Positions 42,559-51,419 of a stretch of DNA of 64,000 bases are shown one piece after another; within the stretch, counting starts at the first letter, position 1, and the number at the start of each line of letters is the position of its first letter. Both the position numbers and the translations under genes were made by a program. Source of the DNA: Enhydrobacter aerosaccus (GTDB lineage Bacteria > Pseudomonadota > Alphaproteobacteria > Reyranellales > Reyranellaceae); NCBI GenBank assembly GCA_903832005.1, contig CAIKZO010000077.1:92016-156015 (forward strand), read 5' to 3'. The notes below the pieces were generated by a model. It was not told the DNA's origin. It was given only the letters and a program-made list of their open reading frames with translations, and did not search any database.

Positions 42559-43140
42559 ATGAGCGTTGCAGATCCCAACCGCACCATCCTGACGGGAGAG
42601 AATCCCTTCATCCGCCTGTCGCTAAAGGATGGCGATCCCAACACAACCGACGCCAGCTTCTGGCGAATCCTGTTCTGCCCGGCCGGACCGGGGCACGTGC
42701 TCTATCTCAAGAGCGAACTGACCGAAGGCCGCTGGCGCATCTACTCCGACAACATCGCCATGGCGCGCTGGCTGCAGAAGACAGTGCAGGGGATGCTCAA
42801 TCCCGATCTCAAGGACCTCACCATCCCGGTGATCGACGCCGACTTCCGCAAGTCCGGCGATGCGCGCGACTTCTGGACCGAGCACGTCTCGGCGCTCGAC
42901 GCGGAGATCGCGCTCACCTGGTACGACATCGGCGAGCCGCTGCTGATCCATACCCAGCCCAACGCCCAGCCGAACCCGCGGCCTTACGGCGTCTGCACCG
43001 TGCTGGTGCCGGCGCTGTCGGCCCGTCTCACCGTCGACGGTGTGGAGGCGAAGGGCCAGCCGTGGAAGCGGGAGCGGGAAGGCCAGCCCTTCAGCACCTG
43101 CGCGCTGGCCTTCTCCGAAAGCTGGACCGAGGCGCGCTAG
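42559..43140 (+). CDS. Conserved-looking hypothetical protein, no recognised family
   Basis: 193 residues with a good AGGAG ribosome binding site. It has no signal peptide or membrane helix and looks like a soluble, mixed alpha/beta protein with several Trp residues and a hydrophilic C-terminus. I do not recognise it. Its TAG overlaps the stop of the converging MFS gene (CTAG). Clean codon usage for this GC class supports it being real. Confidence 0.75.
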   Translation: MSVADPNRTILTGENPFIRLSLKDGDPNTTDASFWRILFCPAGPGHVLYLKSELTEGRWRIYSDNIAMARWLQKTVQGMLNPDLKDLTIPVIDADFRKSGDARDFWTEHVSALDAEIALTWYDIGEPLLIHTQPNAQPNPRPYGVCTVLVPALSARLTVDGVEAKGQPWKREREGQPFSTCALAFSESWTEAR

Positions 43141-44549
43141 GACTTCTTTGCTCGCAGCAGCAGGAAGGCCGGGATCAGGCCGGTGGCGGTGATCGCCGCC
43201 ATCGCCCACCAGGCGTTCTGGAACGCCACGACGCGCTCGGCCATTGAGCCGGGCGCGCCGACGATGGCAACGAGCACGGCGACGCCAATCGCCATGCCGG
43301 TCTGGCGGATCATGTTGATCACGCCGCCGCCGGTCGCGAACGACGAAGGCGGCAGCGAACCCGACGCGGCACCCATCACGGTCGGCAGCGTGAGGCCGAC
43401 ACCGACGCCGATCAGCATCATGCCGCCGACCACGGTGAGGTAGCTGGGCTCCAGCGAAGCGGCCAGCGCCCACCAGACTCCGCCTGCGGTGAAGCAGGCG
43501 ATGCCGGCGGCGGTGACGTTCGCGGCACCAAAGCGCTTGATCAGCCGGCCACCAACAGTGAGCGAGGTGAGCGGCACCAGCAGCGGGCCGGGCGCGATGG
43601 CGAGTCCGGTCTTGAGCGCCGACCAGCCCCAGGTGCCCTGTTCCCACAGCACGATCGACAGCAGCATCGCGCCGAAGGCCATGGCGAACGGCGCCATCAC
43701 CAGCGCGCCGCCGGTGAAGGTCCGCACCTTGAACAGCTTGGGCTCGACCAACGGGTTCTTGGCGTGGCGGCAATGGATCACGAACGAGATCAGCAGGACC
43801 GCCGCGATGGCGATGCTCGCGAGCACGCCCATCGAATGCCAGCCCCAGTCGCCGGTCTTCACCAGGCCGAAAGTGAGCGCGCCGACGCCGACGGTCACGA
43901 GCACGGCGCCCAGCGCGTCGGGACGCGGCACGTGGTGGCCGGGTACCTCAGGCAACTTCCACCAGCCGATCAGCAGACCGGCCAAGCCAATCGGCACGTT
44001 CACCAGGAAGATCCAGCGCCAGCTTGCGATCAGCAGCACGCCGCCGACAACGGGACCCAAGGCGGAGGCGAGTCCACCGATCGCCGTCCAGGTGCGCACC
44101 GCGCCGGCGCGACCGTCGGGCGGATAGGAGGCCAGCAGCAGCGCCAGTGACGTGGGCGTCATCAGCGCGGCGCCCGCGGCCTGCACCAGCCGGAAGGCGA
44201 CCAGCATCTCGACACTGTTGGCGGCGGCGCAGGCGGCCGACGCGGCCGTGAAGACCGCGATGCCGACCAGGAAGCTGATGTTGCGCTTGTAGCGTTCGGC
44301 GAAGCGACCGAGGAACACCAGAAGGGCGGCATAGACGATGGCGTAGCCGTTCAGCACCCAGGACAGATCTTCCAGCGAGGCATTGCCGAAGTCGTGCGCC
44401 ATGCTGGGCAGCGCCACGTTCACGATGAACAGGTCGAGGTTGGCCAGCACCATGCCGGCGCAGACGATGGCGAGAACGTGGGCGGGTCTGGTGTTGCGCG
44501 AGCGATGCGCGCGCGCGCCGACGCCGGCCGCTGCCGTGGTGGATGTCAT
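43137..44549 (-). CDS. MFS multidrug efflux pump (DHA2/EmrB-QacA type)
   Basis: 470 residues from ATG 44549; the frame upstream is a shadow of the methyltransferase. About 14 helices and the segment VVNVALPSMAHDF-like (IVNVALPSMAHDFG) mark the DHA2 family, which exports drugs by proton antiport. It lies 25 bp after the methyltransferase gene and the pair diverges from a MarR gene, a typical drug-response arrangement. Confidence 0.93.
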   Translation of the reverse strand: MTSTTAAAGVGARAHRSRNTRPAHVLAIVCAGMVLANLDLFIVNVALPSMAHDFGNASLEDLSWVLNGYAIVYAALLVFLGRFAERYKRNISFLVGIAVFTAASAACAAANSVEMLVAFRLVQAAGAALMTPTSLALLLASYPPDGRAGAVRTWTAIGGLASALGPVVGGVLLIASWRWIFLVNVPIGLAGLLIGWWKLPEVPGHHVPRPDALGAVLVTVGVGALTFGLVKTGDWGWHSMGVLASIAIAAVLLISFVIHCRHAKNPLVEPKLFKVRTFTGGALVMAPFAMAFGAMLLSIVLWEQGTWGWSALKTGLAIAPGPLLVPLTSLTVGGRLIKRFGAANVTAAGIACFTAGGVWWALAASLEPSYLTVVGGMMLIGVGVGLTLPTVMGAASGSLPPSSFATGGGVINMIRQTGMAIGVAVLVAIVGAPGSMAERVVAFQNAWWAMAAITATGLIPAFLLLRAKKS

Positions 44550-44574
44550 GGTGGGTACTCCTTGAACGCTGAAC

Positions 44575-45408
44575 TTATGAACGCTCGACGATGGCCTGGA
44601 TGATTCCGGCGCGGCCTTCCTTGAGGTTGCGCCCGAGGTTGCCGCTGAAGGTGCCGAAGTCGGCGCCCATCGCGACATGCAGGCCGAGTACCGGTGGCGG
44701 ACCGGCAGGGGCGGCCGCGCGGGCCTTCTGCTGCTCGGCGAACCAGGCGACGGCGACCTGCGTGTTGTCATTCCATAGCGTGACCTTGAAGCCCGCCGCT
44801 TCGAGCGCCGAACGCATGGCCTCTGGCGTCACGACAAAGCTGGTCTCCGGCGTGCGCGACCACGGGCAGGGGAAGTGCAGCGGGCCACCGGTGCCCTGGA
44901 CAACGTCATAGATGGCGAAGCGCCCGCCCGGCTTCAGAACGCGATGGACCTCGCCATAGAGGCCGGCACGGTCGGCGATGTTCATCGCCACATGCTGCGT
45001 CCAGGCGATGTCGAAGCTCTGGTCGGGATAGGGCAGCGAGAGCGCGCTGGCGCAGTCGTAGGAGACCTTGCTCGCCAATCCGGCGCGTTCGGCCAAGTAG
45101 GTGGCGGCGTTCACGAAGGTCGGGCTGAGGTCGATGCCCTTCACCGTGCAGTCGAACTTGGTGGCGAGATAGCGCGACGGACCGCCGAGGCCCGAGCCGA
45201 TGTCGATCACCGAGGCGCCGGGCGTGATCGCCAGCGCCTCGCCCAGCTCGATGGTCGCTGCCATCCCGCGCGTGTGGAACTGGTCGAGCGGTGCCAGATC
45301 GGCCGGAGTCAGGCGCTTGTCGGCGAGGCCGGCGGCGGCGAGGGCCGCGGCAAACTTCTCCCGCAGGTCGTTGTGGCCGTAATGGTCGATGACCTTGGCT
45401 TCGCTCAT
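44575..45408 (-). CDS. Class I SAM-dependent methyltransferase
   Basis: 277 residues. Motif I (VIDIGSGLGGPSRYLA) is classical, and the family resembles small-molecule methyltransferases such as those acting on glycine/sarcosine derivatives, though the substrate is unknown. As the first gene before the DHA2 pump, and divergent from MarR, it could modify a toxic compound before export. Cytoplasmic. Confidence 0.93.
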   Translation of the reverse strand: MSEAKVIDHYGHNDLREKFAAALAAAGLADKRLTPADLAPLDQFHTRGMAATIELGEALAITPGASVIDIGSGLGGPSRYLATKFDCTVKGIDLSPTFVNAATYLAERAGLASKVSYDCASALSLPYPDQSFDIAWTQHVAMNIADRAGLYGEVHRVLKPGGRFAIYDVVQGTGGPLHFPCPWSRTPETSFVVTPEAMRSALEAAGFKVTLWNDNTQVAVAWFAEQQKARAAAPAGPPPVLGLHVAMGADFGTFSGNLGRNLKEGRAGIIQAIVERS

Positions 45409-45466
45409 GCGCGCGTCCTCACGGCTGGTGGTGTCGGGTTAGAAATTATGCTCATATAAGCGTATC

Positions 45467-45487
45467 GCCAAGCAAGCTTTGCTTGGC
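45467..45487. promoter_or_regulatory. Probable MarR operator
   Basis: GCCAAGCAA and TTGCTTGGC are perfect 9-bp arms around GCT. It lies in the 97-bp gap between the methyltransferase/efflux operon and the MarR gene, ending 18 bp before the MarR start. MarR proteins bind palindromes of this size as dimers and often repress both directions. Confidence 0.6.
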
Positions 45488-45505
45488 CATCGTGCAGGAA
45501 TGCTC

Positions 45506-45928
45506 ATGGATCCGGTCTGCAATTGTTTTTCGCTGCGCCAGGCGACCAGGCGCGTGACGCAGCTCTATGACGAGGCCTTCGCGCCGCTCGACCTGCGCGC
45601 GACGCAGTATTCGTTGCTGCGCCAGGTCGAACGGCGCGGACCGATCGCGCTCAACCCGCTGGCAGAGATCATGGTGATGGGCCGCGCAACCCTCGGCCAT
45701 AACGTCCGTCCGCTCGAGCAGCGCGGCCTGCTAAAACTCGTTGTCGGCGAGGATCGGCGCAGCCGCGAGGTATCGATCACCCCGGCCGGCCGCCGCGCGC
45801 TGGCCAAGGCCGACGCGCTCTGGCAGCAGGCGCAGGAGACTTTCGAGAACAAGATCGGCGCGAAGGAGGCCGCGGCACTGCGGGCCATGCTCCATCGCGT
45901 CGCCGCGACCGAGTTTACGCTCAGCTAA
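45506..45928 (+). CDS. MarR-family transcriptional regulator
   Basis: 140 residues from ATG 45506 (MDPVCNCFSLRQ), with AGGA 6 bases before. Winged helix from about 38 to 100 (LNPLAEIMVMGRATLGHNVRPLEQRGLL), then the beta wing VGEDRRSREVSIT. Two Cys close to the N-terminus (C5, C7) could sense oxidants. Divergent from the methyltransferase and pump genes, with the palindrome between, so it likely represses them. It overlaps the converging oxidoreductase gene by 4 bp. Confidence 0.93.
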   Translation: MDPVCNCFSLRQATRRVTQLYDEAFAPLDLRATQYSLLRQVERRGPIALNPLAEIMVMGRATLGHNVRPLEQRGLLKLVVGEDRRSREVSITPAGRRALAKADALWQQAQETFENKIGAKEAAALRAMLHRVAATEFTLS

Positions 45929-46932
45929 CCGCCGAAGCCGCCGGCCTTGGCGAGCTCGGTGTAGCTGCGGCGACGCACTTCCTCGTCATAGGCCCAGGTG
46001 ACGACCGCCATTTCGTCGACGCCGACCTGATCGCGCAGTCCCTCGATGCGCGCCATCACTTCAGGACCGGTACCGACGAAGGAGTCCTTGCGGAACTCGG
46101 CCATGCGCGCCTGCTCGTGTGGCGCAAGGAAAGCCTTCGCGGCCTCGTCGGGCGAGACCAGCGGGCCCAGGATGTTCTTGTCGCGGTTGATGCGTGACAG
46201 CGCGCGCGGCGTGAAATGATACTGCGCCTCTTCCATCGTGGGCGCGGCCAGCGCCAGCACGCAGAGCGCCGAATGCGGCTTGGGGTGGCGTTCGCTCGGC
46301 TGATAGGTGCGCTTGTAGAGATCGATGGCGCGCTGGCCGCCCGCGCCGTCGGAGAAGAACCAGGCGTAGCAATAGGGCAGGCCGAACATCGCCGCGACCT
46401 GCGCGCCGTAGTCGGAGCTGCCCAGGATCCAGGTTTCGGGCGAGGTCTCGCCCTGGGGGAAGGCTTTCAAGGCGGCGAAAGGATGGCCCTGCACCAAGGG
46501 CGCGTTCTGCGTCCAGGCCATCAGGTCGCGCACGTCGGACGGAAAATATTCCGGCCGTTCGTTGGCCTTCGGATTGAGTGCGAATGCCGTGCGGCCGTCG
46601 GAGCCCGGCGCGCGGCCCAGCCCCATGTCGATGCGGCCGGGCGCCAGCGCGTCGAGCACGCGGAAGACTTCGGCCACTTTGAATGCGGAGTAGTGCGGCA
46701 GCATGATTCCCGCACTGCCGATCCGGATGCGCTCGGTCGTGGCCGCGATCGCGGCCATCACGATCTCGGGCGCGGTGCCCACGATCGTGGGGTGATTGTG
46801 GTGCTCGGAGACCCAGAACCGGTCGTAGCCGAGCGCTTCGCAATGTTGGGCGAGAGCGACGGTGTCGCGGATGGACTGCCCGTGGGGGCGGCCGGAGATG
46901 GCGACCGATTGGTCGAGAACTGAAAGACGCAT
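45925..46932 (-). CDS. LLM-class luciferase-like flavin oxidoreductase
   Basis: 335 residues from ATG 46932 (MRLSVLDQS), the usual start for this subgroup. WVSEHHNHPTIVGTAPEI and IRIGSAGIMLPHYSAFKVAE are core motifs, with the flavin-binding TIM barrel over the whole length. It differs from the enzyme at the left end in subgroup (short LLM, MsnO8-like). It uses reduced FMN to oxygenate an unknown substrate. Stop codons overlap those of the MarR gene. Confidence 0.93.
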   Translation of the reverse strand: MRLSVLDQSVAISGRPHGQSIRDTVALAQHCEALGYDRFWVSEHHNHPTIVGTAPEIVMAAIAATTERIRIGSAGIMLPHYSAFKVAEVFRVLDALAPGRIDMGLGRAPGSDGRTAFALNPKANERPEYFPSDVRDLMAWTQNAPLVQGHPFAALKAFPQGETSPETWILGSSDYGAQVAAMFGLPYCYAWFFSDGAGGQRAIDLYKRTYQPSERHPKPHSALCVLALAAPTMEEAQYHFTPRALSRINRDKNILGPLVSPDEAAKAFLAPHEQARMAEFRKDSFVGTGPEVMARIEGLRDQVGVDEMAVVTWAYDEEVRRRSYTELAKAGGFGG

Positions 46933-46963
46933 GTAGGCGTTAATGTAGGGACGGGAGGACGCC

Positions 46964-47404
46964 ATGCCCACATCCAAGGTAGTCGGCATTGACCACATTT
47001 CGATCAGGGTCAGTGACTACAAGAAGTCCAAGGAGTTCTACGGCAGACTGTTCGAGCATCTCGGCTTCGAGATTTCGGACGAGTACACGAACACGATCGG
47101 CTGGACCAATGGCAAGACGCGCTATTGGATCGCACCCGCCGAGGGCCGCCGGAAATACCGGATCGGCGACGTCGGCCTGCACCATTATGCCTTCCAGCTG
47201 CGCAGCCGGCGCGACGTCGATGCGCTGCAGGGCTTCCTCGAAGGACACGGCGTGCGGATCGTCGATCCGGCGGCCGAGTACTACGAGGACTATTACGCCG
47301 TGTTCTTCCTCGATCCCGATGGGATCAAGCTCGAGGGCATGAAGTACGGCGAGCTGGCCGCCAGGAAAAAGCGCGCCAAAGCCCTCAAGAAGAAGGGGAA
47401 ATAG
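46964..47404 (+). CDS. VOC/glyoxalase-fold protein
   Basis: 146 residues. The start VVGIDHISIRVSDYKKSKEF with the metal-site His, and a C-terminal VFFLDPDGIKLEGMKYG with the metal-site Glu, are typical of vicinal-oxygen-chelate enzymes. The tail is very basic (KKRAKALKKKGK). It could be a lyase, dioxygenase or resistance protein. It ends 87 bp before ahpC and could share its promoter region. Confidence 0.88.
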   Translation: MPTSKVVGIDHISIRVSDYKKSKEFYGRLFEHLGFEISDEYTNTIGWTNGKTRYWIAPAEGRRKYRIGDVGLHHYAFQLRSRRDVDALQGFLEGHGVRIVDPAAEYYEDYYAVFFLDPDGIKLEGMKYGELAARKKRAKALKKKGK

Positions 47405-47407
47405 CCC

Positions 47408-47424
47408 TTTAGAATCTTTCTGCG
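47408..47424 (+). promoter_or_regulatory. Second, imperfect Irr-box-like site upstream of ahpC
   Basis: TTTAGAA-TCT-TTCTGCG has one perfect half-site (TTTAGAA) and TTCT of the other, with 3-base spacing. It lies 30 bp upstream of the perfect palindrome at 47454. Confidence 0.25.
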
Positions 47425-47453
47425 AATAGCTTGCAATTGAACGTCCGAGTTGC

Positions 47454-47474
47454 ATATTAGAAGCGTTCTAATAT
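47454..47474 (+). promoter_or_regulatory. Irr-box-like palindrome at the ahpC promoter
   Basis: ATATTAGAA and TTCTAATAT are perfect 9-bp arms around GCG. The core TTAGAA-N3-TTCTAA is the iron-control element (Irr box) pattern of alphaproteobacteria as I know it. It sits 18 bp before ATG 47492 and overlaps where the -10 region should fall, so binding would repress. A TTGCAA (47431-47436) may be the -35. Confidence 0.5.
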
Positions 47475-47491
47475 TAACTCCGGAGCGTTTC

Positions 47492-48031
47492 ATGCTGACC
47501 ATCGGTGACAAGTTTCCCTCGTTCGACCTCAAGGCGGTGAAGAGCCTCGACCCCAAGACCGCCTTCTCGCAGGTCACCGACCAATCGGACGCGGGCAAGT
47601 GGAAGATCGTGTTCTTCTGGCCGAAGGACTTCACCTTCGTCTGTCCGACCGAGATCGCGGCCTTCGGCAAGCTCAACAAGGACTTCAACGAGCGCGACGC
47701 CGTCGTCTACGGCGTGTCGACCGACAGTGAGTTCGTGCATCTGGCGTGGCGCCAGAACCATGCCGACCTGAAGGCACTCCCGTTCGCCATGCTGGCCGAC
47801 ATCAAGCGCGAGCTGTCAGCGTCGCTCGGCATCCTCGACAAGAGCGAAGGCGTTTGCCTGCGCGCCACCTTCATCGTCGATCCGGAAGGCATCATCCGCT
47901 TCGTCTCGGTGAACGACCTCTCGGTCGGCCGCAACCCGCAGGAAGTGCTGCGCGTGCTCGATGCGCTGCAGACCGACGAGCTTTGCCCCTGCAACTGGCA
48001 GAAGGGCGAAGAGGTCCTGAAGGCTGCGTAA
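47492..48031 (+). CDS. Peroxiredoxin AhpC-type
   Basis: 179 residues from ATG 47492, with CGGAG before it. The peroxidatic Cys is C51 in FTFVCPTE and resolving Cys C165/C167 in [11 protein letters not shown]. It reduces hydrogen peroxide and organic hydroperoxides; the reductant is probably AhpD, encoded 10 bp downstream, as in mycobacteria. The promoter carries an Irr-box-like palindrome that would tie expression to iron and haem. Confidence 0.95.
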   Translation: MLTIGDKFPSFDLKAVKSLDPKTAFSQVTDQSDAGKWKIVFFWPKDFTFVCPTEIAAFGKLNKDFNERDAVVYGVSTDSEFVHLAWRQNHADLKALPFAMLADIKRELSASLGILDKSEGVCLRATFIVDPEGIIRFVSVNDLSVGRNPQEVLRVLDALQTDELCPCNWQKGEEVLKAA

Positions 48032-48041
48032 GGAGGGTTCC

Positions 48042-48605
48042 ATGTCTCTCGATATCCTGAAGGACCGGCTGCCGGACTATGCCCGCGACCTCAAGCTCAA
48101 CCTCTCGAGCCTGGCGTCCGAGCAGCTCCTGACGCCGCAGCAGAGGGCCGGCAGCTTCATCGCTGCCGCGCTCGCGGCGGGACACACGTCAACCACGCAG
48201 GCCGTGGTCGACGCCTTCGGCGGCGAACTGTCGCCGGAAGCGCTGAACGGCGCCAAGATCGCGGCGTCGTTGATGGCGATGAACAACATCTACTATCGCT
48301 TCGTGCATCTGATGCACGATGGCGAGCATGGCGGTGATTACGCGACCCTGCCGGCCAAGCTACGGATGACGGCGATGGCCAAGCCCGGTGTCGACAAGGT
48401 CGACTTCGAACTGTGGTCGCTCGTTGTCTCAGCGGTGAACGGCTGCGGCATGTGCCTGGAAAGTCATGAGAAGGTCCTCCGCGAACACGGACTTTCGGCC
48501 GAGCAGATCCAGGCCGGCGTGCGCATCGCCGCCACGGTCCACGCCGTGGCGCGGACCCTGGCGGCGGAGGAAGCCCTCACGCCGTCGCTGGCGAAAGCGG
48601 CGTAG
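48042..48605 (+). CDS. ahpD: Alkylhydroperoxidase AhpD
   Basis: 187 residues, all-alpha AhpD fold. The proton-relay and redox centre is complete: E123, C135, C138 and H142 ([11 protein letters not shown]), in the same spacing as in the mycobacterial enzyme. AhpD hands electrons from a lipoyl protein (dihydrolipoamide transferase) to AhpC. It follows ahpC by 10 bp with an AGGAGG ribosome binding site, forming one antioxidant operon. Confidence 0.95.
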   Translation: MSLDILKDRLPDYARDLKLNLSSLASEQLLTPQQRAGSFIAAALAAGHTSTTQAVVDAFGGELSPEALNGAKIAASLMAMNNIYYRFVHLMHDGEHGGDYATLPAKLRMTAMAKPGVDKVDFELWSLVVSAVNGCGMCLESHEKVLREHGLSAEQIQAGVRIAATVHAVARTLAAEEALTPSLAKAA

Positions 48606-48607
48606 CC

Positions 48608-49567
48608 CTATTCGGGTTTGACGCCGGCGTCCTGGGCGACCTTCTTCCAGCGCGAGAGTTCGGCGGCGATGTAGCTGCCGAACTTCTCGGGCGGGCCGGG
48701 GGCCGCTTCGGCGCCTTGCTGGGCGAACTGGGCCTTCACGCCTGGCTCGCCCAGAATCTTGACCAGCGTCGCGTGGAGCTTGTCGACGATCGGCTGCGGC
48801 GTGCCCGCCGGCACGACGATGCCCTGCCACGAACTGACATCGAAGCCGGGATAGCCGGACTCCGCCAGGGTCGGCACGTCGGGCGCCACCGACGAGCGAT
48901 GCTCGGTGGTGACCGCGAGCGCGCGCGCCTTGCCTGCGGCGACCTGCGGATAGACCGAGGAGAAGGGATCGAACAGCACCTGGATCTGGCCGCCGACCAG
49001 GTCGTTGATCGCGGGCGCGCTGCCCTTGTAGGGGATGTGGTTCATCTTGATGCCCGCGACGGTCGAGAACTGCTCGACCGCGAGATGGATCGAGCTGCCG
49101 GCGGTGCCGTAGGCCAGGGTTTCGGGCTTGGCCTTGGCCAGCGCCACCAGCTCTTGCAGCGTCTTCACCGGCAATGCCGGGTGCACCACGACCAGCAGCG
49201 GCTGGATCGCCACCATCGAGATCGGCGCAAAACTCTTCACCGGATCGTAGGGCATCTTGGCGAAGGTCGCGGAGTTGATCGCGAGCGTGGAGATGTTGCC
49301 CATCATCAGCGTGTAGCCATCGGGGGCGGCGTGAGCCGCAGCCTCGGCGCCCACGATGCCGCTGGCGCCCGCACGATTATCGACGACAACGGACTGGCCG
49401 AGTTCTTCCGAGAGGCGCTGCGCCACGGTGCGCGCCATCACGTCGGTCACACCGCCGGGCGGAAACGGCACGATGAGGTGAAGCGGCTGGCTGGGCCAGG
49501 TTTGCGCCGAAGCGTTGCCGGCAAAGAGGTAGAGAGCGGCGAGGGCCGAGAGTACGAAACGGATCAT
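48608..49567 (-). CDS. Bug/TctC-family extracytoplasmic solute receptor
   Basis: 319 residues from ATG 49567 ([15 protein letters not shown]). Signal peptide cut near ASAQ; then [20 protein letters not shown], the Bug ligand-clamp start. No tctA/tctB in the window. It converges on ahpD with 2 bp between, and diverges from the transglutaminase gene. A second Bug receptor lies at 4960; the two share the family layout but are not recent duplicates by eye. Ligand unknown (carboxylates or amides are usual). Confidence 0.93.
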   Translation of the reverse strand: MIRFVLSALAALYLFAGNASAQTWPSQPLHLIVPFPPGGVTDVMARTVAQRLSEELGQSVVVDNRAGASGIVGAEAAAHAAPDGYTLMMGNISTLAINSATFAKMPYDPVKSFAPISMVAIQPLLVVVHPALPVKTLQELVALAKAKPETLAYGTAGSSIHLAVEQFSTVAGIKMNHIPYKGSAPAINDLVGGQIQVLFDPFSSVYPQVAAGKARALAVTTEHRSSVAPDVPTLAESGYPGFDVSSWQGIVVPAGTPQPIVDKLHATLVKILGEPGVKAQFAQQGAEAAPGPPEKFGSYIAAELSRWKKVAQDAGVKPE

Positions 49568-49604
49568 GGCGGCACGATGCGCAGCCGACGTGCAGCGGTC
49601 AATG

Positions 49605-49634
49605 CTGCTCTGGCCTGCTCTGGCCTGCTCTGGC
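49605..49634. repeat. Three perfect 10-bp tandem repeats (CTGCTCTGGC)
   Basis: CTGCTCTGGC is repeated three times head to tail in the 129-bp gap between the divergent Bug and transglutaminase genes. The 10-bp period is close to one DNA turn, so repeated protein contacts on one face are possible. Copy number may vary by slippage. Confidence 0.75.
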
Positions 49635-49696
49635 GGTGCGGGACAAAGCAGCGTAACGACGACGGGCGGGAAAGAGCCCGTCCGTCGGGAGCCTCG

Positions 49697-50584
49697 TTGA
49701 TCGCGCTCAGGATTCAACACAAGACCATCTACCGCTATCGACTGCCCGTGTGGCTGGGGCCGCATCGCCTGATGCTGCGGCCGCGCGAGAGTCGCGACCT
49801 CCGTTTGATCTCGAGCACAGTGACTGTGACGCCCGCCGCGATCGTCAACTGGGCACACGATGTTTCAGGCAACGCGGTCGCGACCGCGACTTTCCAGGAG
49901 CCGACCGATCATCTGGTGATCGAGAGTGTCGCCGAACTCGAGCTCGACGCGCCGGCCTGGCCGGTGTTCGACATCGCGGCAGCCGCCGCGTCCTATCCAT
50001 TCGACTATCTGCCCGACGACCGGCTCGATCTCGGCGCGCTCCGGCTGCAGCAGTATGCCGATCCGTCCGGCGGTTTGCGCGACTGGGCGCGGGCGTTCGT
50101 GCGCAGCGATCCAACCGACACGCTGTCGCTACTCAAGGACCTGAGCGTCGGCGTCGCCGAGACGATCCGGTACCAGAGCCGCGAGGACGAAGGCACGCAG
50201 TCGCCGCTCGAAACTCTGGAGCGCGGCTGGGGTTCGTGCCGCGACTTCGCCGTGCTGTTCGCTGAGGGCGCGCGCAGCCTGGGCTTCGGCGCCCGCATCG
50301 TCTCGGGCTATCTCTACAATCCGGAACGCGAACGCGAGCCCGCGACGACGCACGCGTGGGCGGAGATCTTCATTCCCGGCGCCGGCTGGATCACCTTCGA
50401 TCCGACCAACCGCAGCGTCGGCGGCTTCAACCTCATTCCGGTCGCGGTCGCCTGCAACATCCACCAGGCCGTGCCGGTGTCCGGCAGCTTCGTCGGCATG
50501 ACCGACGCCTTCCTGGGCATGTCGGTCGACGTCTCGGTCGTCGAGGCTTCTTCCTCCGTTGCCGATTCGACGCCTCCCCGATAA
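49697..50584 (+). CDS. Transglutaminase-like cysteine protease/peptidase family protein
   Basis: 295 residues from TTG 49697, preceded by GGGAG at 5 bases; the frame is open upstream, without family sequence. The N-terminal domain (1-150; [20 protein letters not shown]) is the usual bacterial beta-sandwich, and the transglutaminase core has C181 in GSCRDFA, H219 in THAWAEIF and D235 in FDPTN. No signal peptide, so cytoplasmic. These proteins often go with amidoligases and peptide synthesis, which is not seen here. Confidence 0.88.
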   Translation: MIALRIQHKTIYRYRLPVWLGPHRLMLRPRESRDLRLISSTVTVTPAAIVNWAHDVSGNAVATATFQEPTDHLVIESVAELELDAPAWPVFDIAAAAASYPFDYLPDDRLDLGALRLQQYADPSGGLRDWARAFVRSDPTDTLSLLKDLSVGVAETIRYQSREDEGTQSPLETLERGWGSCRDFAVLFAEGARSLGFGARIVSGYLYNPEREREPATTHAWAEIFIPGAGWITFDPTNRSVGGFNLIPVAVACNIHQAVPVSGSFVGMTDAFLGMSVDVSVVEASSSVADSTPPR

Positions 50585-50685
50585 GAGAGTAGGCCTACGT
50601 CAGCATCGGCAAGGAGTTCCTCCGGCTGCGATGGCTGAGAGAGCCGTGTGCTCCCGCCGTCGTGCGACCACAAAGGACTCTCCCC

Positions 50686-51039
50686 ATGAAAATGCCCATC
50701 TACACCAAGCCCTGGATTCAGGGCGCGTTCGTCGGCGCCGTCGCCGCAATGATCATCGGTTTCTCCTGGGGCGGCTGGGTGACCGGCGGCACGTCCGACA
50801 AGCAGTCGGCCACGGCCGCGCACGACGCCGCGGTGGCGGCCCTCGCGCCGATCTGCGTCGATCGCTTCCGCGCCCAGGGCGATGCCGTCACCAAGCAGGC
50901 CGAGCTTGCCAAGGCGAGCACGTGGGAACGCAGCGGCCTTGTCGAGAAGAGCGGTTTCGCCACGATGCCCGGCGGCAAGGGCGCCGATTCGGATGTTGCG
51001 CGCGCCTGCGCGGAAATTCTGGCCACGCCCAAGACCTGA
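50686..51039 (+). CDS. Small membrane-anchored protein of unknown function
   Basis: 117 residues from ATG 50686. One membrane helix (about 10-35: WIQGAFVGAVAAMIIGFSWGGWV) is followed by an Ala-rich, mostly helical exported part with two Cys near residues 55 and 105 that could pair. I do not recognise it. The next gene starts on the last base of its stop (TGATG). Confidence 0.7.
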   Translation: MKMPIYTKPWIQGAFVGAVAAMIIGFSWGGWVTGGTSDKQSATAAHDAAVAALAPICVDRFRAQGDAVTKQAELAKASTWERSGLVEKSGFATMPGGKGADSDVARACAEILATPKT

Positions 51040-51332
51040 TGGTCGACCGCACGGTCGATCTCGACAAGCGCCGGGGGATGGCGGCCCAGAAGGCCACTTC
51101 CCTCCGGCGCCTGCTGTCGGACGTGGAAGCCAACGAGAAATCCCTGCGCCTGCGCCAGGAAGCACTCGAGACCCAACTCGTCGCGTCCCCTGCCAAGAAC
51201 TGGGCCGACGCGGCCGAGAAGGCCCGCTACCTCCTTGGTCTTTATGCCGCGACGCTGTCCGTGCAGGACACGCGCAAACGCGAGTTGCTGGCCGCCGTCC
51301 TGGCGGATTTTGAGCGTCTGTCGCGGCGCTGA
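51039..51332 (+). CDS. Small coiled-coil protein of unknown function
   Basis: 97 residues from ATG 51039 (MVDRTVDLDKRRGM), which overlaps the preceding stop by 1 bp. The sequence is charged and heptad-like (EANEKSLRLRQEALETQL and RKRELLAAVLADFERL), suggesting a coiled coil. No known family. Probably translated together with the membrane-anchored gene upstream, perhaps as a partner. Confidence 0.65.
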   Translation: MVDRTVDLDKRRGMAAQKATSLRRLLSDVEANEKSLRLRQEALETQLVASPAKNWADAAEKARYLLGLYAATLSVQDTRKRELLAAVLADFERLSRR

Positions 51333-51377
51333 ACGGCGCGAAAGGGTGCCCCAGCACCGTCTTGTTCCGAACCGCCG

Positions 51378-51405
51378 TGCGGGCCAAACTCCGGCCCGCA
51401 TTATT
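51378..51405 (+). terminator. Hairpin before the aldehyde dehydrogenase gene
   Basis: TGCGGGCC and GGCCCGCA are perfect 8-bp arms with a 7-base loop, followed by the short AT-rich ATTATT. It is strong enough to end the small two-gene unit before it. It lies 15-20 bp before the ATG at 51420, whose ribosome binding site is CGGAGGA, so attenuation is also possible. Confidence 0.55.
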
Positions 51406-51419
51406 CGGAGGATACATCT

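Noticed and set aside
50585..50685. GGCTGAGAG stretch resembling part of a thiamine riboswitch
   Set aside because: The remaining conserved segments (CTGAT, GGGA-type arms) are absent, and the downstream gene is not a thiamine gene.
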